Source: an uncultured Cryomorphaceae bacterium (GTDB taxonomy: Bacteria > Bacteroidota > Bacteroidia > Flavobacteriales > Schleiferiaceae). Taken from it: 14,808 bases of DNA. The DNA lies in assembly GCA_913049755.1 (NCBI GenBank), contig CAJWXO010000021.1, positions 1 through 14,808 on the forward strand, given 5' to 3'. The notes beneath the pieces are model-generated. The model was not told the DNA's origin and made no database searches. It saw only the letters and a program-made list of their open reading frames with translations. Of this stretch, positions 7,536 through 14,808 are shown in pieces (positions within the stretch are counted from its first letter, which is position 1; every line of letters begins with the position of its first letter). The position numbers were made by a program, and so were the translations under genes.

Positions 7536-8717
7536 TTAATTCGATTTAATTGAAATCAAGGTGGCGATTATACGCTCTCCTGCTTTTATAAGATTCTCTT
7601 CAGAGGCTGCATAGCTGAATCGTATATATCCATCTAGTCCAAATGCCTCTCCTGGCACAGATGCTACACCTCCATCTAGAATTGCCATACATAAATCCAA
7701 TGCGGTTTTATAAGTTTCATTTAAGTAGTTTGATGCATCTACAAAAAGATAAAATGCTCCTTCTGGCTCTATGAAATTTAAATATTTGGCTTTTTTGAGA
7801 ATATCTGCCAATATCTTTCTTCTAATTGTGAAATCCTTAACCATGTATGAAACTTTTTCCGGACCAGCAAGAACTGCAGAGATTGCTGCTCTCTGGGCAA
7901 TACTAGAAGCTCCACTTGTGAATTGACTTTGAATTTTTTCACATGCTTTTACCAATGTTTCAGGAGCCCCCATAAAGCCTATTCTCCATCCAGTCATGGC
8001 AAATCCCTTTGAGAGACCATTTACCGTCGCAACTCGATCTCTCATTCCTTCAAATGAGGCAATACTTATATGTTTTTTCGCGTAGCTTATGTATTCGTAT
8101 ATCTCATCACTAATCACCCAAACTTCAGGATGTTTTTTAAGAACATCAACAAGAGATCTAAGCTCCTCTTTAGAGTACATAGCGCCACTTGGATTATTTG
8201 GGCTAGAGAAGATCATTAATTTAGTCTTTTTTGTTATTGAATCTTCTAATTGAGCTGGTGTTATTTTGAAACCCTGATTTAATCCTGCTTTTGGAGAAAC
8301 AATATTTCCTCCAATAAATTTAACCAGGTCTGCATATGAAACCCAGTATGGAGCGGGAATTATAACATCATCTCCTGGGTTAACAATTGCTAAAACTATA
8401 TTTGCTATCGACTGCTTAGCTCCAGTACTTACAATTATTTCATTCGGATCGTAGGAAAGGTTATTATCTCTTTTAAATTTTTCTGAAATCGCCTGTCTCA
8501 GATCTAGATAGCCAGGAACAGGCATATAATGAGAATAATTCTCATCAATACCACTTTTCCCCGAAGATTTGATAAAATCTGGAGTGTCAAAATCAGGTTC
8601 TCCCAGACTTAAACTTACAATGTCGTGCCCTGCTTCTTGCAATTCACGACTTTTTTTTGTCATTTCAATAGTCATGGGCACTGCCAAAGACCTGACTCGG
8701 TTAGATAGAAGAAGCAT
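7536..8717 (-). CDS. Pyridoxal-phosphate-dependent aspartate aminotransferase (class I/II, AspB-like)
   Basis: A protein of 393 residues, normal for the subgroup Ib aspartate aminotransferases. It most likely transfers the amino group between aspartate and 2-oxoglutarate; related enzymes also use other amino acids. Landmarks: SLSLGEPDFDTPDF (35-48), STGAKQSI (97-104, phosphate contact), PAPYWVSY (121-128), SSPNNPSGA with Asn175, ISDEIYEYI with Asp204 (ring nitrogen), NGLSKGFAMTGWRIG with Lys237 as the Schiff-base lysine, FTSGASSIAQRAA near 266-278, and YIRFSYA near the C-terminus carrying the substrate-carboxylate Arg. The ATG at 8715-8717 opens the four-gene run aminotransferase-trkH-menG-porT. 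The promoter should lie in the short divergent spacer, but I see no good consensus match there. Confidence 0.93.
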   Translation of the reverse strand: MLLLSNRVRSLAVPMTIEMTKKSRELQEAGHDIVSLSLGEPDFDTPDFIKSSGKSGIDENYSHYMPVPGYLDLRQAISEKFKRDNNLSYDPNEIIVSTGAKQSIANIVLAIVNPGDDVIIPAPYWVSYADLVKFIGGNIVSPKAGLNQGFKITPAQLEDSITKKTKLMIFSSPNNPSGAMYSKEELRSLVDVLKKHPEVWVISDEIYEYISYAKKHISIASFEGMRDRVATVNGLSKGFAMTGWRIGFMGAPETLVKACEKIQSQFTSGASSIAQRAAISAVLAGPEKVSYMVKDFTIRRKILADILKKAKYLNFIEPEGAFYLFVDASNYLNETYKTALDLCMAILDGGVASVPGEAFGLDGYIRFSYAASEENLIKAGERIIATLISIKSN

Positions 8718-8762
8718 GTGTGTAAAAGTATGAATTGCCGGTAAATGGCCGATATTTGTTTC

Positions 8763-9284
8763 ATGGATATTTTTTTAGACACTTTTCGTACCATTTTCCC
8801 CTCTATTTTAATTCTGATTGTCGTTTATCTAATGATGTCAAGTTTTTTAGAAAACGAGGATAAGAGAAGAAGAAGCGAGAGAGTGAGAGCTACTCAAAAG
8901 CAATCACTTCCCATTAGAATGCAGGCTTATGAGCGTTTGGCATTATTTCTGGAACGGATTAGTCCAAATTCTCTCTTGATAAGAGTGAAAGCTGGTAATC
9001 TTACTAATCAAGAGTATTTACTTCTTATTCAACAGAATATTAGAAGTGAGTTTGAACACAATCTTAGTCAACAAATATATGTTTCGGATAAAATGTGGGA
9101 GATGGTTGTTGCTTCAAAGAGTACTATGGTCTCAATTGTAAATACGGTTTCTGCTGATCTCGGGCCCGAAGCAGGCGGCGCTGAATTAAGTAAAGCTATT
9201 TTAAGAGCATTTATGCAAATGGAAAATATACCCTCTAAATCTGCTCTAAATTATTTAAGGCAAGAAGTTATCGAGGAGTTTTAA
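8763..9284 (+). CDS. Small membrane-anchored protein, DUF7935-like
   Basis: A protein of 173 residues of unknown function, recognised as a family widespread in Bacteroidota (DUF7935-like). It begins with one hydrophobic segment (about residues 8-26, FPSILILIVVYLMMSSF), then a basic stretch (KRRRSERVRATQK) placing the rest in the cytoplasm, then a conserved soluble part: LPIRMQAYERLALFLERISP (about 49-68), LIRVKAG, and a predicted-helical C-terminal half ending LRQEVIEEF. The ATG at 8763 (MDIFLDTF) matches the family's usual start better than the ATG at 8745, which would add six residues (MADICF). It is divergent from the aminotransferase and overlaps the end of meaB by 17 bases tail to tail. 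No enzyme motif is visible and I assign no function. Confidence 0.85.
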   Translation: MDIFLDTFRTIFPSILILIVVYLMMSSFLENEDKRRRSERVRATQKQSLPIRMQAYERLALFLERISPNSLLIRVKAGNLTNQEYLLLIQQNIRSEFEHNLSQQIYVSDKMWEMVVASKSTMVSIVNTVSADLGPEAGGAELSKAILRAFMQMENIPSKSALNYLRQEVIEEF

Positions 9285-10296
9285 TTGTCTCCCGAAATTC
9301 TTTAATAAAAATATCAAGAGCTTTTTCTGATGTTATACTTCCCTTAATGATTTGCTCTTTCAGTGATTTATTAAGTTCGTGGAAATGTTTTTCCTGAATT
9401 AGCTCATTAATAATTTGGTATCTCCAATTTTTATCGAATGAGATTTCATTCTGTTTTTTTCTTCTAAAATCAAGATATCCAGCGTGCATTCTATGTCTGC
9501 AACATTTTTCAATTAGCTCTAAAAGATTATCAACCCCTTTGTTCTCTTTAGCGCTTGTTAAAATTGCCGGAACTAACCAACCATCTTCATGTGAAAACAA
9601 GTGTAATACATTCTTAAAAAAACCTAATGCGATTTTTGCCAAGTTTATTTGTTCTCCATCTGCTTTGTTAACGGCTAAAATATCTGCCTTTTCTATAATT
9701 CCGCGCTTTATTCCTTGAATTTCATCTCCTGCCCCCGGCAGAGCAATTAGGACAAAACAGTCAACGAAATCATTAATTGTAATTTCATTTTGACCAACAC
9801 CTACTGTTTCTATTATTATTCGATCGTATCCTGCTGCTTCACAGAGGTAAATTATTTCTCTAGTACTATTTCCAACACCACCTAGTTGACCTGATGATGA
9901 TGAAGGTCTTATAAAAGCATTATCTTCTTTAGATAATTTCTCCATTCGTGTTTTGTCCCCAAGGATGCTCCCTCCGCTATTAGGACTACTGGGGTCAAAT
10001 GCGAGTACCGCAATTTTATGACCGCTTTCAATGTAATTATTTCCTAACTGCTCAATTAAAGTGCTTTTCCCTACTCCTGGATTTCCCGTAATACCAATTC
10101 TAAAGCTAATATTCTTACTTTTTGGCAAGGACTGAAGTAATTTTTCTGCTAAACCCCTATCAGCTGCTTTTCTACTTTCCACTAATGTTATTGCCTGAGA
10201 AAGCATAGATCTGTCACCGACTTGAATCCCCCGAGCTAATGAGTCAAGGTCGAAAGAAGTTTTAGGTAAAGGTTTTGCATTTGGATTTATAGACAT
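9268..10296 (-). CDS. meaB: Methylmalonyl-CoA mutase-associated GTPase MeaB (ArgK family)
   Basis: A protein of 342 residues, a G3E P-loop GTPase that guards methylmalonyl-CoA mutase: it gates delivery of adenosylcobalamin and helps release inactive cofactor. Motifs: GITGNPGVGKST (P-loop, 68-79, Lys77), AFDPSSPNSGGSILGDKTRM (99-118, Walker A' and the switch Asp/Lys region), RPSSSSGQLGGVGNSTREII (130-149), IIETVGVGQNE (161-171), and the guanine-specificity motif NKAD at 210-213. The N-terminal helices and the C-terminal dimerisation helices are present. It starts 3 bases after mutB, so the two are translated from the same mRNA, the usual arrangement. Its last 17 bases overlap the end of the opposing DUF7935-like gene, so no separate terminator fits between them. 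Confidence 0.96.
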   Translation of the reverse strand: MSINPNAKPLPKTSFDLDSLARGIQVGDRSMLSQAITLVESRKAADRGLAEKLLQSLPKSKNISFRIGITGNPGVGKSTLIEQLGNNYIESGHKIAVLAFDPSSPNSGGSILGDKTRMEKLSKEDNAFIRPSSSSGQLGGVGNSTREIIYLCEAAGYDRIIIETVGVGQNEITINDFVDCFVLIALPGAGDEIQGIKRGIIEKADILAVNKADGEQINLAKIALGFFKNVLHLFSHEDGWLVPAILTSAKENKGVDNLLELIEKCCRHRMHAGYLDFRRKKQNEISFDKNWRYQIINELIQEKHFHELNKSLKEQIIKGSITSEKALDIFIKEFRETIKTPR

Positions 10297-10299
10297 AAT

Positions 10300-12321
10300 T
10301 TAAAACCTATCGTTTAATGCAAGATCTAATATTTTTGAAGCTGATTCTGAAATAGGACTACCTGGTCCAAATATTGCAACTACTCCAAGAGAAAAAAGAA
10401 AATCATAATCCACCTTCGGCACAACACCACCAACAATGATTTGAATATCCGAACGATTTAAATTTTTAAGTGATTTAATTAATTCAGGAACTAACGTTTT
10501 ATGCCCGGCAGCAAGAGATGAAACACCAATCCAATGAACATCATTTTCAATAGCTTGTTTTGCAGTTTCTTCCGGAGTTTGAAACAATGGTCCTAGATCA
10601 ACATCAAAACCAATATCCGCAAAACTTGAAGCCACAACTTTAGCACCTCGATCATGCCCATCTTGACCCATTTTAGCTATTAGAATCCTGGGAGCTCTTC
10701 CCTCGCGTTGGAAAAACAACGAACTCATATTTTTTGCTTTGATAAAAGCTGGATCCTGGGCATTTTCTTTTTTATACACACCTGAAATTACAGAATTATT
10801 TGCTTTGTAACGACCAAATACTGATTCCAAAACACTACTAATTTCGCCAAGCGTTGCTCTGAGTTCTGCAGCTGTAATGGCTTTTTCTAAGATATTTCCT
10901 TTTTTGCTTTGAGCACATATTCTCAAGTTTTCAAGAGCAATGGTTACCGCATCATTATCTCTTGATTTTTTTAAGAAATTAATTTGATTTAATTGTGACT
11001 CACGAACTTTTGAGTTATCAACTTGGCGAACTTCGAGTGCTTCAACTTCTTTTCTTTGAAATGCATTTACACCAACAAGTATTTCCTTTCCTGAATCCAA
11101 TCTAGCTTGTTTAATGGCTGCAGATTCTTCAATACGAATTTTTGGAATGCCTAACTCAATGGCTTTTGTCATTCCTCCCGCATTTTCTATTTCTTTAATT
11201 AATTTCCCTGCGTCAGATAATAATTGGGAAGTTCTTTTTTCAATAACAATACTTCCTCCAAAAGGATCTACAAAATCTAAAAGTCCAATTTTTGATTGTA
11301 AATGGATTTGAGTTTCTCGAGCAATCTTAGCTGAATACTCTGTTGGTAGAGCTATTGCCTCATCTAAAGCATTTGAATGCAATGATTGAGTCCCTCCTAT
11401 TACAGCTGATAAAGCTTCAAAAGCTGTCCGCGAGATATTATTAAAGGGTTGCTGCTCAGTTAAACTCCAGCCGCTAGTTTGGCAATGTGTTCTCAGGGCG
11501 CTGCTTTTAGGATTTTTTGCTCCAAATTTTTCAACAATTTGGGCCCATAAAACTCGAGCAGCTCTGAGCTTTGCGATTTCAGTTACAAAGTCCATTCCAA
11601 TGCCCCAAAAAAAGCTTATCCTTGGTGCAAAATCATCTATTTCTAATCCAGATGATAGGCCTGTTTTAAGATATTCAATTCCATCGGCTAAAGTGTAAGC
11701 TAATTCGATTTCAGCAGTTGCTCCTGCCTCTTGCATATGATATCCTGAGATACTGATACTATTAAATTTTGGCATATTTCTGCTAGTGAATTTAAAAATA
11801 TCACCAATTATTCGCATACTATCATCTGGCGGATAGATGTATGTATTCCTAACCATAAACTCTTTTAGAATATCATTTTGTATCGTTCCGTTAAGTTCAC
11901 TCATTTTAACCCCTTGCTCTTTACCTGCAATAATGAAAAAGGCTAGTATGGGAATTACGGCGCCATTCATTGTCATGGAAACTGACATTTGGTCTAATGG
12001 TATTCCATTAAAAAGTCGTTTCATGTCTTCAACACTATCAATTGCTACTCCTGCTTTTCCAACATCTCCAGTAACTCTGGGGTGGTCACTATCATACCCT
12101 CGGTGTGTTGCTAGATCAAATGCAACACTCAGGCCTTTCTGCCCAGCTTTTAAGTTTTTTTTATAAAACAAATTACTTTCTTCTGCTGTAGAAAAACCTG
12201 CGTATTGTCTAATAGTCCAGGGCTTGGTTGTATACATTGTTTTGTAGGGTCCACGCAAATAAGGTGGCTTCCCTGCATTGTCTGATTCGTGTGAGAAACG
12301 TTTTTGCTCATTCATTCTCAC
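10300..12321 (-). CDS. mutB: Methylmalonyl-CoA mutase large (catalytic) subunit, short N-terminus
   Basis: A protein of 673 residues (671 from the ATG at 12313-12315); family members are usually about 710-730. With adenosylcobalamin it interconverts (R)-methylmalonyl-CoA and succinyl-CoA. The TIM barrel is well conserved: [119 protein letters not shown] (active-site His) and [14 protein letters not shown]. The B12-binding domain (about 540-673) has [10 protein letters not shown], with His556 as the cobalt ligand in DxHxxG, and [14 protein letters not shown]. About 40 residues normally in front of PPYLRGP, including the usual KPxY strand, are missing; an in-frame TAA at 12328-12330 rules out a longer start. 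The GTG at 12319-12321 overlaps the mutA stop as GTGA, suggesting coupled translation. Confidence 0.96.
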   Translation of the reverse strand: MRMNEQKRFSHESDNAGKPPYLRGPYKTMYTTKPWTIRQYAGFSTAEESNLFYKKNLKAGQKGLSVAFDLATHRGYDSDHPRVTGDVGKAGVAIDSVEDMKRLFNGIPLDQMSVSMTMNGAVIPILAFFIIAGKEQGVKMSELNGTIQNDILKEFMVRNTYIYPPDDSMRIIGDIFKFTSRNMPKFNSISISGYHMQEAGATAEIELAYTLADGIEYLKTGLSSGLEIDDFAPRISFFWGIGMDFVTEIAKLRAARVLWAQIVEKFGAKNPKSSALRTHCQTSGWSLTEQQPFNNISRTAFEALSAVIGGTQSLHSNALDEAIALPTEYSAKIARETQIHLQSKIGLLDFVDPFGGSIVIEKRTSQLLSDAGKLIKEIENAGGMTKAIELGIPKIRIEESAAIKQARLDSGKEILVGVNAFQRKEVEALEVRQVDNSKVRESQLNQINFLKKSRDNDAVTIALENLRICAQSKKGNILEKAITAAELRATLGEISSVLESVFGRYKANNSVISGVYKKENAQDPAFIKAKNMSSLFFQREGRAPRILIAKMGQDGHDRGAKVVASSFADIGFDVDLGPLFQTPEETAKQAIENDVHWIGVSSLAAGHKTLVPELIKSLKNLNRSDIQIIVGGVVPKVDYDFLFSLGVVAIFGPGSPISESASKILDLALNDRF

Positions 12322-13355
12322 AAATTTTTATTTTGAATTTCTCTAATTAAAGAATGATTTGAAGTCCATTCACTTATTTTTAATTCCGCGGCTAAAATTA
12401 TTTTCTTAGACCATTCATCTAAAAGGTAGGAGCCTTTTAAAATATCTCTTTCTTTGGTAAGTCCCGTCTCATAAGCTAGGATAAGGAATTGATCCCGCGC
12501 CCATTGTTTTCCTTTTGCACTTAATTCCACGGGATGAATAATAATTTCATCACAACCTCCTAGCCATAAAGACTGAGCTTCAATGCCTCTTGCGATTAAA
12601 TGTTCAGGAGGGTCTTTTTCAATATTTGATGATGTTTCTCCACAAATCCATAAGGATGAATCGGTCCTATTCTTTTTCTTTAAAATTGAATTCCATAAAA
12701 TTCTAATAGCTTGAGTCATTGCGATTGTCTCGAGATAATTATTGTAAGATTTTATAAAAATTATACATCTATTCGAATTTTCCCATCCTAATATATCTAA
12801 CTGAATTATCAAATTTGATATTGCAAAAGCAACATGATCGACAGAATTATTTCTAGGGATGGCATGTGTATGAGAACAGATTATTCGAACATTTTTTGGG
12901 GTATTTAGATCTAATCTCTTAATCTTTTTTTCAAGAGAACTTAATAGCCAATTGCTGTTAGTGAGAGCCTCTTTAAAAGGATCAAAGTCCATACTGCCAT
13001 GCCATTCATTTGGGTTTTGAGAATCAGAAAGCGATCTGATTGATTCTGAAATTAATTTTTGATCCACATCCCCATTAAAATGAATGGGACAAATATCAAG
13101 TTGTATATTCCTCAAAATAGTTGGTAGATCCTTATGGCTTTTTATTCGAATCATAAGAGATGACGCACCATTGTTGAGAGCATTTAAGGCAATGGAGTTC
13201 GATTTTTCAATATTTGTAGTTGCATCAATTTTCTCAATATAATTTTTATGAGAAAAAGGAGATTTGACCCCTGTCCAAGGGAGAAAGGTATTTCCTGACT
13301 TTTTTCCGGTTATTGGCAATGTTAGACCATTTGGTAGAATAATATTATCACTCAC
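12318..13355 (-). CDS. mutA: Methylmalonyl-CoA mutase small (non-catalytic) subunit, short and diverged
   Basis: A protein of 345 residues, clearly shorter than the about 450 or more typical of MutA. The small subunit has a barrel related to MutB but does not bind B12 or substrate; it stabilises the heterodimer. Recognisable remnants are [20 protein letters not shown] (about 52-71), HFNGD, and a late stretch with [35 protein letters not shown] and [13 protein letters not shown], which line up with the family's TSxxN, EAxSAxLGGCD and GGSYYIE blocks. The usual N-terminal helix region and the C-terminal domain are lacking. The identification rests as much on position directly before mutB as on sequence. 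The start is a GTG at 13353-13355, 2 bases after the divIC stop; the next Met in frame is about residue 68. It ends by GTGA overlap with mutB. Confidence 0.85.
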   Translation of the reverse strand: MSDNIILPNGLTLPITGKKSGNTFLPWTGVKSPFSHKNYIEKIDATTNIEKSNSIALNALNNGASSLMIRIKSHKDLPTILRNIQLDICPIHFNGDVDQKLISESIRSLSDSQNPNEWHGSMDFDPFKEALTNSNWLLSSLEKKIKRLDLNTPKNVRIICSHTHAIPRNNSVDHVAFAISNLIIQLDILGWENSNRCIIFIKSYNNYLETIAMTQAIRILWNSILKKKNRTDSSLWICGETSSNIEKDPPEHLIARGIEAQSLWLGGCDEIIIHPVELSAKGKQWARDQFLILAYETGLTKERDILKGSYLLDEWSKKIILAAELKISEWTSNHSLIREIQNKNL

Positions 13356-13357
13356 TC

Positions 13358-13675
13358 TTAATCTTTTAATGGTTCAACTAGAATTACTTGTTCACCAGGT
13401 CTGTGCATCCAGAAATTTTCTCTCGCGAATCGCTCTAATTTCTCAGGGTCTGAGGAAAGGGCTTCGATTTGATTTTCAGTATTTTTTAATTCTTTTTTAT
13501 AAAAATTAATTCCATCTTCTAAGGCCTTTAATTTGGAATCTAATTCATACTGTATCAAAACGGAACTCCTATCAATAAAAATCATCCAAAAGGAGAAAAA
13601 AACAGCAGCTAGAACATATTTGTTGGTGACACGCTTCCACCATTTCGATTTTAGCAAAAGTTTCAACCGGTTCAT
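13358..13675 (-). CDS. divIC: Septum formation initiator protein (DivIC/FtsB family)
   Basis: A protein of 105 residues from the ATG at 13673-13675 (a TTG at 13681 would add two). It is a bitopic cell-division protein that joins the divisome at mid-cell with FtsL/DivIB-type partners. Architecture: short basic cytoplasmic N-terminus (MNRLKLLLKSKWWKRV), one membrane segment (KYVLAAVFFSFWMIFI, about 20-35), a coiled coil (about 45-75, YELDSKLKALEDGINFYKKE and on), and the family tail KLERFARENFWMHRPGEQVILV, in which the FARExxxM and PGE(Q/E) pattern is diagnostic. It sits 33 bases after the ABC transporter gene and 2 bases before mutA. I recall divIC beside the mutase genes in other Bacteroidota, so the placement is probably conserved and not a chance insertion. 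Confidence 0.93.
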   Translation of the reverse strand: MNRLKLLLKSKWWKRVTNKYVLAAVFFSFWMIFIDRSSVLIQYELDSKLKALEDGINFYKKELKNTENQIEALSSDPEKLERFARENFWMHRPGEQVILVEPLKD

Positions 13676-13708
13676 ACTCAAAAGTACAAATATTAAAGTT
13701 CTAAGCTT

Positions 13709-14808
13709 TTAGTTTAATTGTTGCTTCACAAATTGCTTATACATACCACTTTCCAGATTCATCAACTCTTCATGACTCCCTAATTCCAAGATTTGACCAC
13801 CGTTGATAAAAGCAATTCTATCAGCATTTCTAACTGTTGAAAGCCTATGAGCAATAATCACACTTGTTCTGTCTGTCATAAGCCGTTCAAGTGCTTCTTG
13901 AACAACGGATTCACTTTCTGCATCTAAAGAAGAAGTAGCTTCATCAAGAAGTAAGATTTTTGGATCTTTTAGCATCGCACGTGCAATGGCAATTCGTTGT
14001 CTTTGGCCTCCACTTAGCTGGACTCCTCTTTCTCCGATTTCAGTATCAACACCCTCTGGGAATTTATTAATAAACTCCATCGAGTTTGATTTATTCGCAG
14101 CATCAATCATTTCTTTTTCTGAAGCTTCTGGATTACCGTAAAGAATATTTTCTTTTATACTTTGACCAAATAGAATCACCTCTTGGGGCACCCAAGCCAT
14201 TTGCTTTCTTAGGTATTTTTTAGAATATTTAGATGCTTTTTCACCATAAAAAGAAAGGTCCCCATTTTGCGGCTCCTGAAATCTCAATAGTAGCTGCATT
14301 ATTGTAGACTTACCTGAGCCGCTGGGCCCTACAATTGCAATTTGTTCACCTTGGTTCACTTCAAGATTAAAACTCTTTAAAACTGATAAATTGGGTCTTG
14401 ACGGATAGGCGAAGTTTATTTCTTTAAAAGAAATAATAGATGCTTCCAATTCTATTTTTTGTTCAATTTGATTATCTACTCTGCTATCCTCTTCAGTATT
14501 TTGGTTAAGCATTGCTAAAATTGCTTCAGTAGCACCTACGGCTTTCTGAAGACGTGCATATACGTCAGCGATACCGCCCATAGAACCGCCAATAAATCCA
14601 GAATATATAACAAAACTAAAAAGCTGTCCTGGATCCAGTTCTCCAGTTGAAATGAGAGTTGTGCCTTTCCATACTACTAAAACTAGTGCTCCAAATAGAC
14701 CAAGAATTAAAAAGCTAGCAAATCCACCTCGTAAAATTCCTCCTGTAATTGCGAGCTTGGCTACAAGCTCTGTTGATTTTTTATATTTCGAGCGCTCTCT
14801 ATTCTCGC
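13709..14808 (-). CDS. ABC transporter, fused permease/ATPase (ABCB/MsbA-like exporter), 5' part outside window
   Basis: The reading frame is open to the right edge, giving 365 C-terminal residues; the Met at 14581 is internal. The visible N-terminal 100 residues are the last part of the membrane domain: ERSKYKKSTELVAKLAITGG, LRGGFASFLILGLFGALVLV (membrane segment), then GELDPGQLFSFVIYSGFIGG and LQKAVGATEAILAML. The ATPase domain follows with Walker A GPSGSGKST (about residue 160 of the visible part), Q-loop VPQEVILFG, signature LSGGQRQR (about 264), Walker B ILLLDEATSSLDAES (about 284) and the H-loop AHRLSTVRNADRI (about 320). It is a half-transporter that would act as a homodimer in the inner membrane, exporting lipid-like or hydrophobic compounds. 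The substrate cannot be read. It probably heads the transcript that includes divIC and the mutase genes. Confidence 0.94.
   Translation of the reverse strand, partial: ENRERSKYKKSTELVAKLAITGGILRGGFASFLILGLFGALVLVVWKGTTLISTGELDPGQLFSFVIYSGFIGGSMGGIADVYARLQKAVGATEAILAMLNQNTEEDSRVDNQIEQKIELEASIISFKEINFAYPSRPNLSVLKSFNLEVNQGEQIAIVGPSGSGKSTIMQLLLRFQEPQNGDLSFYGEKASKYSKKYLRKQMAWVPQEVILFGQSIKENILYGNPEASEKEMIDAANKSNSMEFINKFPEGVDTEIGERGVQLSGGQRQRIAIARAMLKDPKILLLDEATSSLDAESESVVQEALERLMTDRTSVIIAHRLSTVRNADRIAFINGGQILELGSHEELMNLESGMYKQFVKQQLN

Noticed and set aside
8718..8762. Divergent promoters between the aminotransferase and the DUF7935-like gene
   Set aside because: Only one-mismatch boxes are present (TACTTTTA on minus, GATATTTG on plus), without a TTG at proper spacing, so no site is called.
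11837..12166. Plus-strand open frame of 109 codons inside mutB
   Set aside because: It lies opposite the most conserved part of the mutase barrel. Similar shadows at 1134-1400, 3019-3225, 5203-5454, 5980-6240, 6742-6942, 11114-11311 and 13264-13509 were dropped for the same reason.
12318..12345. mutB as a pseudogene or frameshifted gene because of its short start
   Set aside because: The rest of the frame is intact with all catalytic motifs, the overlap with mutA is tidy, and no remnant of the missing arm is visible in the other frames just upstream.
1..14808. Mobile elements, CRISPR, prophage, toxin-antitoxin or defence genes
   Set aside because: No transposase, integrase, direct-repeat array or defence motif was found; every gene is housekeeping or widely conserved in the phylum.

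Overview
The window is an ordinary, densely packed stretch of core chromosome from an AT-rich member of the Bacteroidota, most likely a Flavobacteriales/Cryomorphaceae-like marine or freshwater lineage. The evidence is a PorT-type secretion protein next to menaquinone methyltransferase MenG, an S15-PNPase pair behind accD, the DUF7935-like small membrane protein, methylmalonyl-CoA mutase with separate small and large subunits plus MeaB, a Bacteroidota-type promoter (TTG-N17-TAnnTTTG), and start sites without clear Shine-Dalgarno sequences. The exact genus cannot be read from the sequence. I see no mobile element, CRISPR array, prophage, tRNA or rRNA, and no gap without a gene reaches 300 bases.

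Region 1 (1-3451, all minus strand): rpe, then fbaB-accD as a tight pair with a good promoter in front, then rpsO and the start of pnp, which runs off the left edge. This is central carbon, fatty acid and RNA/ribosome housekeeping. A perfect 30-base palindrome lies between rpsO and pnp, where a terminator or RNase III-type processing hairpin would be expected. A small hairpin sits at the predicted 5' end of the rpsO transcript.

Region 2 (3515-4237, plus strand): one TrmH/SpoU-family RNA methyltransferase, divergent from rpe and convergent with porT.

Region 3 (4247-8717, minus strand): a four-gene unit, aspartate aminotransferase - TrkH-type K+ transporter - menG - porT, with gaps of 0 to 13 bases. 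It is preceded by a short divergent spacer and a plus-strand DUF7935-like membrane protein gene (8763-9284), whose 3' end overlaps meaB tail to tail.

Region 4 (9268-14808, minus strand): ABC exporter (5' part outside the window) - divIC - mutA - mutB - meaB. MutA, MutB and MeaB together form and protect the B12-dependent methylmalonyl-CoA mutase, which interconverts methylmalonyl-CoA and succinyl-CoA. The most unusual point in the window is here. The large subunit has lost the usual N-terminal arm, with an in-frame stop just upstream excluding a missed start, and its partner MutA is short and strongly diverged, while the catalytic and B12-binding motifs of MutB are intact. Otherwise I find no convincing undescribed system.
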